This document shows positions 1-8,355 of a DNA stretch of 64,000 bases, piece after piece. Origin of the DNA: Pedobacter ginsengisoli (GTDB taxonomy: Bacteria; Bacteroidota; Bacteroidia; Sphingobacteriales; Sphingobacteriaceae); assembly GCF_030244015.1 (NCBI RefSeq), contig NZ_JASSYX010000001.1, positions 1,240,001 to 1,304,000 of the forward strand, written 5' to 3'. Within the stretch, counting starts at the first letter, position 1, and the number at the start of each line of letters is the position of its first letter. The notes under the pieces are model-generated. The model did not search any database. It saw nothing but the letters and a program-made list of their open reading frames with translations, and was not told the DNA's origin. The position numbers and the translations under genes are program-made.

Positions 1-227
1 GTCAATCGCAGGTAGCCTTCTCCGTTTGCGTCCAGCGGCGTTCCAGTATGTGCTCCAGCCTCATATCCGCTTCCCCCGGCGGTTAAAAATGCCGAAGGGG
101 CTCCCCCAAAAGTAATTCCGGTTGCGGTGGCCCCCCTGAAACTTTCTATATAAGGAAATTGTGCAGAAACATCTGCAACAATAAAGAAGAATACAAGAAA
201 TAGAGCAATTTGTAATTGTTTTATCAT
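1..227 (-). CDS. Secreted lectin-like surface protein, N-terminal part only
   Basis: The gene starts at an ATG at 227 on the minus strand and runs off the left edge, so about 75 residues are visible. It opens with a clear Sec signal peptide (MIKQLQIALFLVFFF, then VADVSAQ, cleavage after SAQ). The mature part begins FPYIESFRG and contains GGSGYEAG and DANGEGYLRL. This pattern, with a glycine-rich stretch followed by D-x-x-G-x-G-x-L-R-L, resembles the start of the legume-type lectin domains found in large Bacteroidota surface adhesins (from memory). Such proteins often end in a type IX secretion signal, which cannot be checked here. It is divergent from the exopolysaccharide operon. The lectin assignment is tentative; secretion is well supported. 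Confidence 0.6.
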   Translation of the reverse strand, partial: MIKQLQIALFLVFFFIVADVSAQFPYIESFRGATATGITFGGAPSAFLTAGGSGYEAGAHTGTPLDANGEGYLRL

Positions 228-331
228 ATTGTTGGCGAAAATACAGATATACGGGTCAAATTATAATTTGTCTAAAAATACACATCAAAGTAAACAAAAA
301 TAACGCCATCAGAAATTGTGAACGATGGAAG

Positions 332-383
332 CTGTTAATTGAGTTTAAACCGACATTATTTCGGTGAATTCAGTGGTTAACAG
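332..383. repeat. Nested inverted repeat before the exopolysaccharide operon
   Basis: The outer arms CTGTTAA (332-338) and TTAACAG (377-383) are perfect complements. Inside them lie ACCGA and TCGGT around a 7-base loop. No T-tract follows, so it does not look like an intrinsic terminator. It sits upstream of the candidate -7 box at 427 and could be a regulator-binding site. The arms are short and chance occurrence in AT-rich DNA is possible. Confidence 0.35.
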
Positions 384-426
384 ATCAACTTAAAAATCTT
401 ATCGGGTAAAAATTTCTCAATGCGTG

Positions 427-434
427 TAAGTTTG
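427..434 (+). promoter_or_regulatory. Candidate -7 box of the exopolysaccharide operon
   Basis: TAAGTTTG matches the Bacteroidota -7 consensus TAnnTTTG. No TTTG was seen at the usual -33 distance, so this is a half match. Transcription would start near 441, leaving a leader of about 140 bases before the ATG at 582. Confidence 0.35.
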
Positions 435-581
435 TTCTCATTTAAACTGTTTAAATTGGCTTTAGACTTGCAAAGGCCTTTGGTACAGTCTTGGTTATTG
501 GATAATAGTTTAAATGATTCTTTACGTTTCACTTATTTCTTTATTTTTACTGTTTTAACAAGCTAATTGTACAAAATATAT

Positions 582-1271
582 ATGAACTTAAAAAAAGGTA
601 TTGCAATAGTTAGTTTTGTATTTCTTAGTACCGCACAGGCAAAATCCCAGGAAAGTATGCTCAGCGATTTTTCTTATCTTTATATGGAAAAATTAATTGC
701 TGTAGCTAAGGAAAACTATCCAAAATATAAAACCTTTGATCATCAGATAAATATAGCGAAATATAATCTTAATCAGCAGAAGAGTTCATGGCTCGATCCC
801 TTTTCGTTTTCATATATTTACAGGTCAAACAGTAATGCCGTAAACAGTTTGGACGATAATGTAAACCTGCTTTTAAGCGGGTATCAATTTGGAGTTACCA
901 TAAGTCCCGGTTTTTTTCTAAAAAAACCATCCACCATAAGAGCGGCTAAAGAAGAGCTTAAACTTGCTCAGCTCTCAAAAGCAGAATATGATTTAATGTT
1001 GGAATCGGAGGTTAAAAATCGTTATCTTGTATACCTGCAGAGCTATAATATTTTGAAAATAAGAACAAAAGCGGTGTTGGATGTGGAATCCTCTTTTAAG
1101 TTGATTAAGGCGAGGTATGAAAGGAATGAAGTTTCTTTTCAGGATTATAATAATGGGTCAATAGCATTGTCTTCGGCTTATGAGGGCCGGATTACCGCTG
1201 AGAGTAATTTGAGTACAGCAAAGGTAGCGCTGGAAACTTTATTGACAAAGAAACTGGAAGAAATAAAATAG
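582..1271 (+). CDS. Half-length TolC-family outer-membrane protein
   Basis: This 229-residue protein resembles one repeat of the TolC/OEP family, which forms trimeric outer-membrane channels with long periplasmic helices. The ATG at 582 is chosen over a TTG at 567 because it opens a good signal peptide (MNLKKGIAIVSFVFL, cleavage after AQA at about residue 20). The rest alternates amphipathic helices and short beta stretches (for example SYQ-like LLLSGYQFGVTISPGF near 85-105) and ends in heptad-rich helix. Usual family members have about 400-480 residues in two repeats; this has about half. It ends directly against the next gene (stop 1271, start 1272), so it is translationally coupled to the copolymerase. 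Role inferred from context: outer-membrane exit or periplasmic part of a polysaccharide export system. No Wza-type export gene is visible in the window. Confidence 0.65.
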   Translation: MNLKKGIAIVSFVFLSTAQAKSQESMLSDFSYLYMEKLIAVAKENYPKYKTFDHQINIAKYNLNQQKSSWLDPFSFSYIYRSNSNAVNSLDDNVNLLLSGYQFGVTISPGFFLKKPSTIRAAKEELKLAQLSKAEYDLMLESEVKNRYLVYLQSYNILKIRTKAVLDVESSFKLIKARYERNEVSFQDYNNGSIALSSAYEGRITAESNLSTAKVALETLLTKKLEEIK

Positions 1272-3410
1272 ATGGAAGAGATCAATCGTTTTTTGCGCTT
1301 ACTCAATAAACATAAATATATAATCATCGCAATTCCGATGATTGCGATAATCATCGCTTTCTTTTTAGTCCGTAATCTGCCTGATTCTTATGTTTCTCAG
1401 GCTCAGATCTCTACCGGCATTGTTGACGAGACCCAGAATATTTTTTCACGCGCCCAAACTTCGTCCAAGAGCTATGACATATACCAGGAATTCAGTAACC
1501 TGGTCGAGATGATGCGAATGAAAAAAATGCTGGACCAGATTTCCTATAAACTTATTCTCCACGATTTAACGGCGCCGGTACCTTTCAGACCATTGAGTAA
1601 AGAAATTAAACATCTGTCCGGTTCCGCAAAGAATAAGATTGTGGCAACCTTTCAGAATAATTATAATGAAACAAAGTCGCTGAACTTATGGAACAAGGAG
1701 CAGAATGACCTGCACCAGCTGCTGCTTGCTATGAACTATGATAGTGAATCCATCCGGGGGAAACTTAAAACTTACAGGGCAGGAGATAGTGATTTCATAA
1801 ATGTTGAATATGAATCTGAGAATCCGGAGCTTTCAGCTTTTGTTGCAAATACGCTATGTTCGGAGTTCATAAAGTATTATACTGTTTTAGTTAAGACCAA
1901 TCAGCTTAAGGCAAATACATTTCTCGGCACCCTTTTAAAAGAAAAGAAAGATGCCATGAATGAAAAGATACTTACGCTGAGGAATTATAAAGTAGCCAAT
2001 CGTGTACTTAACTTAAATGAACAGTCAAGTCAGCTTTATGAACAGATTTTGCAGTTTAGCAACAGACGACAAGAAGCAATAGAAGGTATAGCTTCAAAAG
2101 GTGGTGCAATAAGTGAAATCGATAAGAAGTTCAATCCGGGGGAACGTGGTTATCTCGAATCTACTTTAACAAAGGTTAACCAGGATATTGTAGGCACCCG
2201 GGAAGACCTCAGAAATCTTTATGATCTCTATATAGAAAATAATTTCGAAACCGGTTACAAACAGTCAATAGACTCCTTGCAAACCGTTCTGAATTCACAA
2301 ATAAACGCGTCTACTGATCAGTTTATCTACAATCCATTGGTTTCGAAACAAGCACTGGTTGAACAAAAACTGAAATTGGAGATAGAGCTTGACCTTGCCA
2401 GATATAGTATGCATTCCATGGAAAAGGAATTAAAGCAGCTCAATCAGGAGTTTGATAAACTAGTGCCACATGAAGCAGATGTTCAGAGTATGGAAAGAGA
2501 TGTCGAGGTGGCCAGTAAGGAATACCTGGATATATTGGACAAATTCAACCAAAGCAGTATGGAATCTGCGTTTTCAATTAAACTTAAATTTATTCAGCAG
2601 GCGATGCCCGGTTTAGCGCAGGCCTCCAAAAAAATGCTCCTAATCCTTTTAAGTGGTATAATTACTTTTATATTTTGCCTGATGGTCCTTTTTATACTGT
2701 ATTTCATAGATAAAAGAATAATAGCACCAAAAGATCTTGCCAATAAAACCCGATTACCGGTGTTAGGCGTCCTTAGATCTATGAAGGGTTTTATAATAAA
2801 TCTGGAGAAAATATGGCATACAGATACCAGTGAACCCGTTTTAAGAGAATTTAAAGATCAACTTAGATCTATTCGGTTTGAAATTGAGAACGATTTAAAA
2901 GACAAAGTATTATTGATAACTAGCTTAAGTGAAGGAGAAGGGAAGACTCTGTTGACGCTCAGTCTGGCCTTTGCATGGAAAATGACAAATAAAAGAATCC
3001 TGATTATAGATGGAAACTTCAGGAGCCCTCGTATTAGCCAAACAATCTCTTCATCAGTTTACCTCGAAGATTATTTTACGGGCAAAGTAAATCTTGAGGA
3101 CATTCAAGTAAATCAAAATTTTGAATTAATGGCGACCCGGGGAGGAGATTTGTCCATCTTTGAACTGGTAAGCCAGGATATAATTAACGAACGGATAGAA
3201 AGACTGAAACGCGTATTTGACATTATCATTATTGAAACGGCGGCCATGGATCAAATGAACTTATCTAAGGAATGGATACTGTTTGCGAATAAGGTAGTTG
3301 GAATTTTTGAGTACGGTCAGGTAATTGATGAAGAAAAGAAACAGCGGATTGACTATTTCGTTAGTCTTGGAGAAAAATTTTCCGGATGGATACTGAATAA
3401 AACAGTTTAG
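1272..3410 (+). CDS. Wzc/GumC-like polysaccharide copolymerase with degenerate kinase domain
   Basis: This 712-residue inner-membrane protein has the layout of a PCP-2a copolymerase: a first membrane helix near residues 16-33, a long coiled-coil-rich periplasmic part, a second helix near 454-478, and a cytoplasmic BY-kinase-like ATPase domain. Such proteins set chain length and gate export with the outer-membrane partner. A P-loop is present (SEGEGKT, 553-559). The Walker A' motif reads DGN (580-582) where DxD is usual, and the Walker B reads IIIIETAA (ending near 658) where IIIDTPP is usual. The protein stops right after the GWILN segment, with no tyrosine-rich tail. What is seen suggests nucleotide binding may persist but tyrosine autophosphorylation is unlikely. 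It abuts the TolC-like gene without a gap. Confidence 0.85.
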   Translation: MEEINRFLRLLNKHKYIIIAIPMIAIIIAFFLVRNLPDSYVSQAQISTGIVDETQNIFSRAQTSSKSYDIYQEFSNLVEMMRMKKMLDQISYKLILHDLTAPVPFRPLSKEIKHLSGSAKNKIVATFQNNYNETKSLNLWNKEQNDLHQLLLAMNYDSESIRGKLKTYRAGDSDFINVEYESENPELSAFVANTLCSEFIKYYTVLVKTNQLKANTFLGTLLKEKKDAMNEKILTLRNYKVANRVLNLNEQSSQLYEQILQFSNRRQEAIEGIASKGGAISEIDKKFNPGERGYLESTLTKVNQDIVGTREDLRNLYDLYIENNFETGYKQSIDSLQTVLNSQINASTDQFIYNPLVSKQALVEQKLKLEIELDLARYSMHSMEKELKQLNQEFDKLVPHEADVQSMERDVEVASKEYLDILDKFNQSSMESAFSIKLKFIQQAMPGLAQASKKMLLILLSGIITFIFCLMVLFILYFIDKRIIAPKDLANKTRLPVLGVLRSMKGFIINLEKIWHTDTSEPVLREFKDQLRSIRFEIENDLKDKVLLITSLSEGEGKTLLTLSLAFAWKMTNKRILIIDGNFRSPRISQTISSSVYLEDYFTGKVNLEDIQVNQNFELMATRGGDLSIFELVSQDIINERIERLKRVFDIIIIETAAMDQMNLSKEWILFANKVVGIFEYGQVIDEEKKQRIDYFVSLGEKFSGWILNKTV

Positions 3411-3420
3411 ATTAGCATAA

Positions 3421-4617
3421 ATGGATACATTGATTTGGTTTCTGTGGTATCTTGTTCAAATCGTAGTCTTATTTCAACTCATATTCCCGGTGTTGTTATG
3501 GGCTTTGTGGCTCGTTTTCAGAAGGAAGCATACGCTGCCTAATCCCGCACCAAATCAAATAGACTATGCGGTTATCGTAACAGCTTATGAGTACACCAAT
3601 ACCTTGGCTGCAGCTGTTGAATCCATTTTGAAAGCTGACTATGAAAACTATATTGTCTATATAGTTGCAGATAAATGCGATACCTCAAACCTTGTTTTTA
3701 ATGACAGCAGGATCTTAATTTTGACACCTCCGGAAATACTGGGCAGCAACACAGCTTCCCATAACTACGCGGTAAGTAAGTTTATTCGGAAGCACGACAG
3801 ACTTACAATTATAGATAGTGATAATTTGGTTCATCCTCAATATTTTAACGAACTCAATTTATTTTCAAACGAATTAGCTATACAGGGCGTAAGAGCTGCA
3901 AAGAATCTTAATACCACTATTGCGTGTCTGGATGCAGCCAGGGATATGTACTATCACTTTTATGATGGGCAGATCCTGTATCAACTGGGTTCTTCAGCAA
4001 CATTGTCAGGCTCTGGAATGGCTTTTGAAGTGGAATTCTATACAACGTTTCTTAAAAATAACAAAGTCATCGGTGCCGGATTCGATAAAGTATTACAGAA
4101 CTATATAGTTAGCCGCGGTATCCGAATCGCATTTAGTGCCAATGCAATTGTTTACGATGAAAAGACCTCGAAATCCGATCAGTTGATTAAGCAAAGGGCC
4201 AGATGGATAAATACCTGGTTTAAATACTTTAAGTATGGTTTCTCAATGGCTTACAATGGCATAACCGGTTTAGACAGGAATCAATTTCTTTTTGGTCTTA
4301 TACTACTGAGACCACCATTGTTTTTGTTTCTTATTGCTTCTGTCTGCTTTCTGCTTGTCAACAGCTGGATAGATCCTTTAATGGCCATAGTATGGCTCGT
4401 TGGCCTTTTATTATTTGTTACAGGGTTTTTCATTTCACTTTTTTATGGAAAGGCTAATGATAAAATATACAGATCACTGATCAACATTCCTTATTTTGTT
4501 TATCATCAGGTCATTTCTTTATTAAAAAGCAAGTCTGCTAATAAACATTCTGTTGCAACAAACCACTATCATTCTCAATCAATAGGGACCTTAAAAGAAA
4601 ATAATGATGAGAATTGA
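3421..4617 (+). CDS. Membrane glycosyltransferase, family 2
   Basis: This 398-residue protein starts with a membrane helix (about 8-33), carries a GT-A glycosyltransferase domain, and ends with two or three helices (about 290-370). DSD at 132-134 fits the metal-binding DxD motif, and QRARW at 258-262 fits the QxxRW motif of membrane GT2 enzymes such as cellulose- and hyaluronan-synthase relatives. It probably adds a sugar to the lipid-linked repeat unit or chain on the cytoplasmic face. It lies 10 bases after the copolymerase gene, and its last 14 bases overlap the start of the small membrane protein gene at 4604. Sugar specificity cannot be read from sequence. Confidence 0.85.
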   Translation: MDTLIWFLWYLVQIVVLFQLIFPVLLWALWLVFRRKHTLPNPAPNQIDYAVIVTAYEYTNTLAAAVESILKADYENYIVYIVADKCDTSNLVFNDSRILILTPPEILGSNTASHNYAVSKFIRKHDRLTIIDSDNLVHPQYFNELNLFSNELAIQGVRAAKNLNTTIACLDAARDMYYHFYDGQILYQLGSSATLSGSGMAFEVEFYTTFLKNNKVIGAGFDKVLQNYIVSRGIRIAFSANAIVYDEKTSKSDQLIKQRARWINTWFKYFKYGFSMAYNGITGLDRNQFLFGLILLRPPLFLFLIASVCFLLVNSWIDPLMAIVWLVGLLLFVTGFFISLFYGKANDKIYRSLINIPYFVYHQVISLLKSKSANKHSVATNHYHSQSIGTLKENNDEN

Positions 4618-4744
4618 ACCCCAAAAGATAAAAGTTAATAAAAATAAGGTTGATGACCCTATTGGTGAATGGAGCAGAAGAATAGCGATCTTTATCGTTT
4701 TTATAGCACTCTTCTATTTTTTTATTAAACTTTTAGTATTGTAA
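4604..4744 (+). CDS. Small single-helix membrane protein of the exopolysaccharide operon
   Basis: This 46-codon gene starts ATGATGAGA at 4604, overlaps the end of the upstream glycosyltransferase by 14 bases, and ends in TAATG, so its stop shares one base with the ATG of the polymerase gene at 4744. The first 26 residues are polar and basic (MMRIEPQKIKVNKNK, then DDPIGEWSRR); residues 27-46 are one hydrophobic helix (IAIFIVFIALFYFFIKLLVL). This predicts a small protein with its N-terminus in the cytoplasm. I do not recognise a family. The overlaps at both ends and the clean split into basic head and hydrophobic tail support a real gene. Inferred role: accessory subunit of the polymerase or glycosyltransferase. 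Confidence 0.72.
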   Translation: MMRIEPQKIKVNKNKVDDPIGEWSRRIAIFIVFIALFYFFIKLLVL

Positions 4745-6249
4745 TGCGTGGTCTTGGTCAGACAAATTTCGACAGCACAGCAAAGAAATCGATGTCATCG
4801 TACCTCGAAAGAATTTTCCTGACGGAGAAGTTACAGAACAAAGAGGGGTTTGCTTTTTTTACGGTTTTAGCTGGAATAATTACTTTGACCACCGTCTATT
4901 TTGGTGTTATTGGGGTAATTGTAATTTTAATCGTCGTTTTAGGATTACCCGCAGTTTACGGTATTGTAGCTTATCCTAAATTTGGAATCATTACGCTGCT
5001 GGTCAGTTCTTATTTTATCATGTATATCATAAGAATGAATCTTGTGGAATTTCCATTGGGAACCTTAATGGATGCAGTGCAGGCCTTACTGATACTAGGG
5101 TTTTTCATTAAGCAGAAAAGCAGGCCCGACTGGAAGATTTTTAAAGATCCCATTGGTATAATGATGCTGATCTGGATTTTTTACAATATTTTCCAGGTTG
5201 CAAATCCAACGGCAGAGTCTAAGATGGCATGGCTTTATACCATTAGATCAATTGCCGTGGTGATGTTAATGTATTTCATTTTTACATACCACATTCGTGA
5301 TATCAAGTTTATCCGGCTTATCATAAAGATATGGCTCATACTTGGTCTTATCGCTGCGATTTATGCATTTAAACAAGAGTATATTGGTTTTTTTGGATTT
5401 GAAGAAGCTGAATTGAGAAGTGAACGACTAAGGAAGCTTTTATTTATAGCCGGCAGATGGAGAAAGTTTTCTATTTTTTCCGACCCGGTCGCATTCTCCT
5501 ATAATATGGTTACTTGTGGTATATTTTGTATCAGTATGTTGTTCAGTACCATTAAAAACTGGAAAAAAATGGTGCTAGCGGGAATGGCAGTCATCTATCT
5601 TTCGGCGATGCTGTTTTCGGGAACAAGGGGTGCCTATGTGCTTATCCCGGGAGCCATCGGCCTGCTTACCATTATCAATTTTAACAAACGCATTTTCTTT
5701 TTCACTATCGCTGCCGGTTTTTTTCTTTTAATAGTTATCAACATCCCGTCGTCTAATTCCACGATCAGGAGGTTTCAGTCTGCTTTTAAGCCTTCCGATG
5801 ACGCTTCATACAACTTAAGAAGTGCCAATCAAAAAAGAATACAGCCATTTATTCAGTCTCATCCCTTTGGCGGTGGGCTTGGCGCTACCGGTGTATGGGG
5901 AGCAAGATTCTCGCCAAATTCCTTTTTGGCCAAGTTCCCACCTGATAGTGGTTATGTAAGGGTTGCAATTGAACTGGGATGGGTTGGACTCTTTATCTTT
6001 TGTGCTTTGATGTTTACTATACTTAAAACGGGAATTAATAATTATTATAAAATTAAAGATCCGGAGTTAAAGCGGTATAGCCTGGCAATGATTCTAATCG
6101 TATTTGCTTATATGTTGGGGAATTATCCCCAGGAAGCATTAGTTCAATTTCCTTCAAATATTTATTTTTATCTTTTTACCGCATTACTTACCTTAACTTA
6201 CAAGCTTGATCAGGAAACAGCCCCATCTGACAATCCGTCGAAGCCGTAG
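4744..6249 (+). CDS. Wzy-like polysaccharide polymerase / O-antigen ligase family protein
   Basis: This 501-residue protein has about eleven hydrophobic helices and a large periplasmic loop between about 345 and 410, the layout of the Wzy/WaaL (O-antigen ligase) superfamily. Family-like segments are GTRGAYVLIPGAIGLL in the middle and HPFGGGLG followed by DSGYVRVAIELGWVGL in and after the loop. In an exopolysaccharide operon with a flippase and copolymerase, polymerisation of repeat units in the periplasm is the likely job. The ATG shares one base with the stop of the 46-residue gene, so translation is coupled. About 50 residues at the N-terminus are polar before the first helix. Confidence 0.82.
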   Translation: MRGLGQTNFDSTAKKSMSSYLERIFLTEKLQNKEGFAFFTVLAGIITLTTVYFGVIGVIVILIVVLGLPAVYGIVAYPKFGIITLLVSSYFIMYIIRMNLVEFPLGTLMDAVQALLILGFFIKQKSRPDWKIFKDPIGIMMLIWIFYNIFQVANPTAESKMAWLYTIRSIAVVMLMYFIFTYHIRDIKFIRLIIKIWLILGLIAAIYAFKQEYIGFFGFEEAELRSERLRKLLFIAGRWRKFSIFSDPVAFSYNMVTCGIFCISMLFSTIKNWKKMVLAGMAVIYLSAMLFSGTRGAYVLIPGAIGLLTIINFNKRIFFFTIAAGFFLLIVINIPSSNSTIRRFQSAFKPSDDASYNLRSANQKRIQPFIQSHPFGGGLGATGVWGARFSPNSFLAKFPPDSGYVRVAIELGWVGLFIFCALMFTILKTGINNYYKIKDPELKRYSLAMILIVFAYMLGNYPQEALVQFPSNIYFYLFTALLTLTYKLDQETAPSDNPSKP

Positions 6250-6279
6250 AGCCAGATCGTTATTAAATTAATTATCCCT

Positions 6280-7134
6280 ATGAATATATTTAAAGTTCCG
6301 GAATGGATAAGCCAGTTTAATTTTGGATACCAAAGTTTTGATGAAATTCCGGAACAAACCTTTAATACGATCAGGAGAGATCTGGAGCATATTGTTAGCA
6401 ATGAACCTGTTGTAAGTATTTTAATATCAGCCTATAATGAAGAGGTTAATGTTTTGAAATGCCTTGCTTCCTTAAGCAAGACAAAATCCAGTCACCCATT
6501 AGAGATCATAGTTACCAACAACAACTCCAATGACAATACGCAGCTAACACTCGACAAATTAAATGTGAAAAACGTATTTCAGGGAATCCAGGGTTGGGGG
6601 CCTGCACGGCAAATGGGATTAGAACATGCAAAAGGAACCTATGTTTTACTGGCAGATGCCGATTGTATCTATCCCGGCACATGGGTCGATGAAATGATGA
6701 AAGTATTAACAAAACCCGGGATCGTTTGTGTTTACGGCAGGTATTCATTTATTCCCGAACCAGGATTCCCAAGATATAAACTCTATATTCTTGAACAGCT
6801 CAAAAATATAATTGCTGAATACAGACAGCTTAAAAGACCTTATCTGAATACCTACGGGATTAGTATGGGTTTTGTTAAAGCATATGCCTTAAAAATAGGC
6901 TTTATCATGGAAAAGGTTAGAGGTGAGGACGGCAGGTTATCTTTTGATCTGATGAAATATGGGAAGATTGCCCAGGTAAGGTCAAAAAGAGCAACCGTAT
7001 GGACAGGCCCAAGAACCCTGGAACGTGACGGCAGCTTTTCTAAAGTACTTACCAAAAGAATAACTAAAGAACTTAAAAGGTTTTTTACCTTGTTAAGTCC
7101 TGAAAAACCACATGACACCAAGAAATTAAAGTAG
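6280..7134 (+). CDS. Glycosyltransferase family 2
   Basis: This 284-residue soluble protein carries a GT-A fold starting near residue 45 (VSILISAYNEEVNVLKCL), a nucleotide-sugar region with NNNSNDNT, and a DAD metal-binding motif at 126-128. A GEDGRLSFDL segment near 208 sits where the catalytic base acidic residue of GT2 enzymes is found. It follows the polymerase by 30 bases. It likely adds one sugar of the repeat unit; donor and linkage cannot be told. Confidence 0.85.
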   Translation: MNIFKVPEWISQFNFGYQSFDEIPEQTFNTIRRDLEHIVSNEPVVSILISAYNEEVNVLKCLASLSKTKSSHPLEIIVTNNNSNDNTQLTLDKLNVKNVFQGIQGWGPARQMGLEHAKGTYVLLADADCIYPGTWVDEMMKVLTKPGIVCVYGRYSFIPEPGFPRYKLYILEQLKNIIAEYRQLKRPYLNTYGISMGFVKAYALKIGFIMEKVRGEDGRLSFDLMKYGKIAQVRSKRATVWTGPRTLERDGSFSKVLTKRITKELKRFFTLLSPEKPHDTKKLK

Positions 7135-7161
7135 TAAAGTAAAGCATAACAGCGTACCGAC

Positions 7162-8355
7162 ATGAATTTCATCTTTGTAAGCCTTCAGCGTATCAATACA
7201 GACAGGGAGTCTACATCTACAAGCCTGGCAAAAGAACTTGCCAAAAGTCACAACGTGCTATATGTCAATCCGCCTATAGACCGTAAGGCCTGGTGGCTAA
7301 AATCAGATGATAAATATGTAAACCAACAGATCACTGATATAAAAAAAGGAAAAGCCGGACTGGTGAAGTCCGCAGATAAGCTTTGGATATTAACGCCAAA
7401 ACACATTATCGAATCTATTAACTGGATACCATTTACCCCTGTCTTTTCTTTGTTGAACAGGTTCAACAACAATAGGTTTGCTAAGGAAATCAAAGCGGCT
7501 GCGAAGGAGATTGGATTTGAAGATTATATCATTGTAAACGACAAGGATATTTTCAGAAGTTACTATTTAAAAGAAATTCTGAGACCAAAATTGTATATCT
7601 ATCTTGACAGGGATTATACGCTGGGCTTTGAATATTGGAGAAAACATGGTTCCAGTCTTGAGCCAAAACTTATGAAAAAGAGTGACCTGATCGTATGCAA
7701 TTCATTAGATTTTACTAAAAATGCCAGAAGATATAACCAAAATAGTTTTTATATCGGTAATGGATGTGATTTAAGCATCTTCGATCCGGATAAAGAATGG
7801 GAAATGCCTGAGGAATTGAAAACTATCCAAAGGCCGATAATCGGATATGTTGGAGCGCTCAATTCACAGCGTCTGGACATTAACATGATTGCCCGGATTG
7901 CAAAAAAACTCAGCAACTATAGTTTCGTATTTATCGGACCGGAAGATGAGGGATTTAAAGCCAGCGAACTCCATCAGATTTCAAATATTTTTTTTATCGA
8001 AAAGAAGCACACACAGATCATTCCCGGGTATATCAGCTATTTTGACGTATGCATAAATCCACAACTAATCAATGAAATTACGATTGGCAATTTCCCATTG
8101 AAAATAATTGAATACCTGGCCATGGGAAAACCTGTAGTGGCAACCGTAACAAATACAATGACAGAGGTTTTTTCAGGCCATTGCTACCTGGCGGTAACCG
8201 CTGAAGAATTCGCTTCAGCTATTGATCAGGCCCTGGCAAATGACACTGAGCTTTATCAACTGGAAAGGATCAGGTTTTCGAAAAATTACAGCTGGGAAAA
8301 TGTATCAAACATATTTATTAATGCAATTAGAGAAGTAAGCAACAATGAAGTCTAA
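7162..8355 (+). CDS. Glycosyltransferase, GT-B fold (GT1/GT4-like)
   Basis: This 397-residue protein has the two Rossmann-like halves of GT-B enzymes: an N-terminal half starting MNFIFVSLQRINTDRES and a C-terminal half from about 225 (IIGYVGALNSQRLD). FPLKIIEYLAMGKPVVAT near 310-328 matches the E-containing donor-binding segment of retaining GT4-like enzymes. The end overlaps the next gene by 11 bases (8345-8355). Likely a repeat-unit sugar transferase on the cytoplasmic side. Confidence 0.82.
   Translation: MNFIFVSLQRINTDRESTSTSLAKELAKSHNVLYVNPPIDRKAWWLKSDDKYVNQQITDIKKGKAGLVKSADKLWILTPKHIIESINWIPFTPVFSLLNRFNNNRFAKEIKAAAKEIGFEDYIIVNDKDIFRSYYLKEILRPKLYIYLDRDYTLGFEYWRKHGSSLEPKLMKKSDLIVCNSLDFTKNARRYNQNSFYIGNGCDLSIFDPDKEWEMPEELKTIQRPIIGYVGALNSQRLDINMIARIAKKLSNYSFVFIGPEDEGFKASELHQISNIFFIEKKHTQIIPGYISYFDVCINPQLINEITIGNFPLKIIEYLAMGKPVVATVTNTMTEVFSGHCYLAVTAEEFASAIDQALANDTELYQLERIRFSKNYSWENVSNIFINAIREVSNNEV

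Larger units (their letters stand above)
228..581. other. Divergent intergenic region upstream of the exopolysaccharide operon
   Basis: These 354 AT-rich bases separate the lectin-like gene from the exopolysaccharide operon. They hold a nested inverted repeat (332-383) and one TAnnTTTG match (427-434), both listed separately. No open frame with gene-like character and no RNA gene was recognised. The length suggests a regulated divergent promoter region with a plus-strand leader of roughly 140 bases if the 427-434 box is used. Confidence 0.6.
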
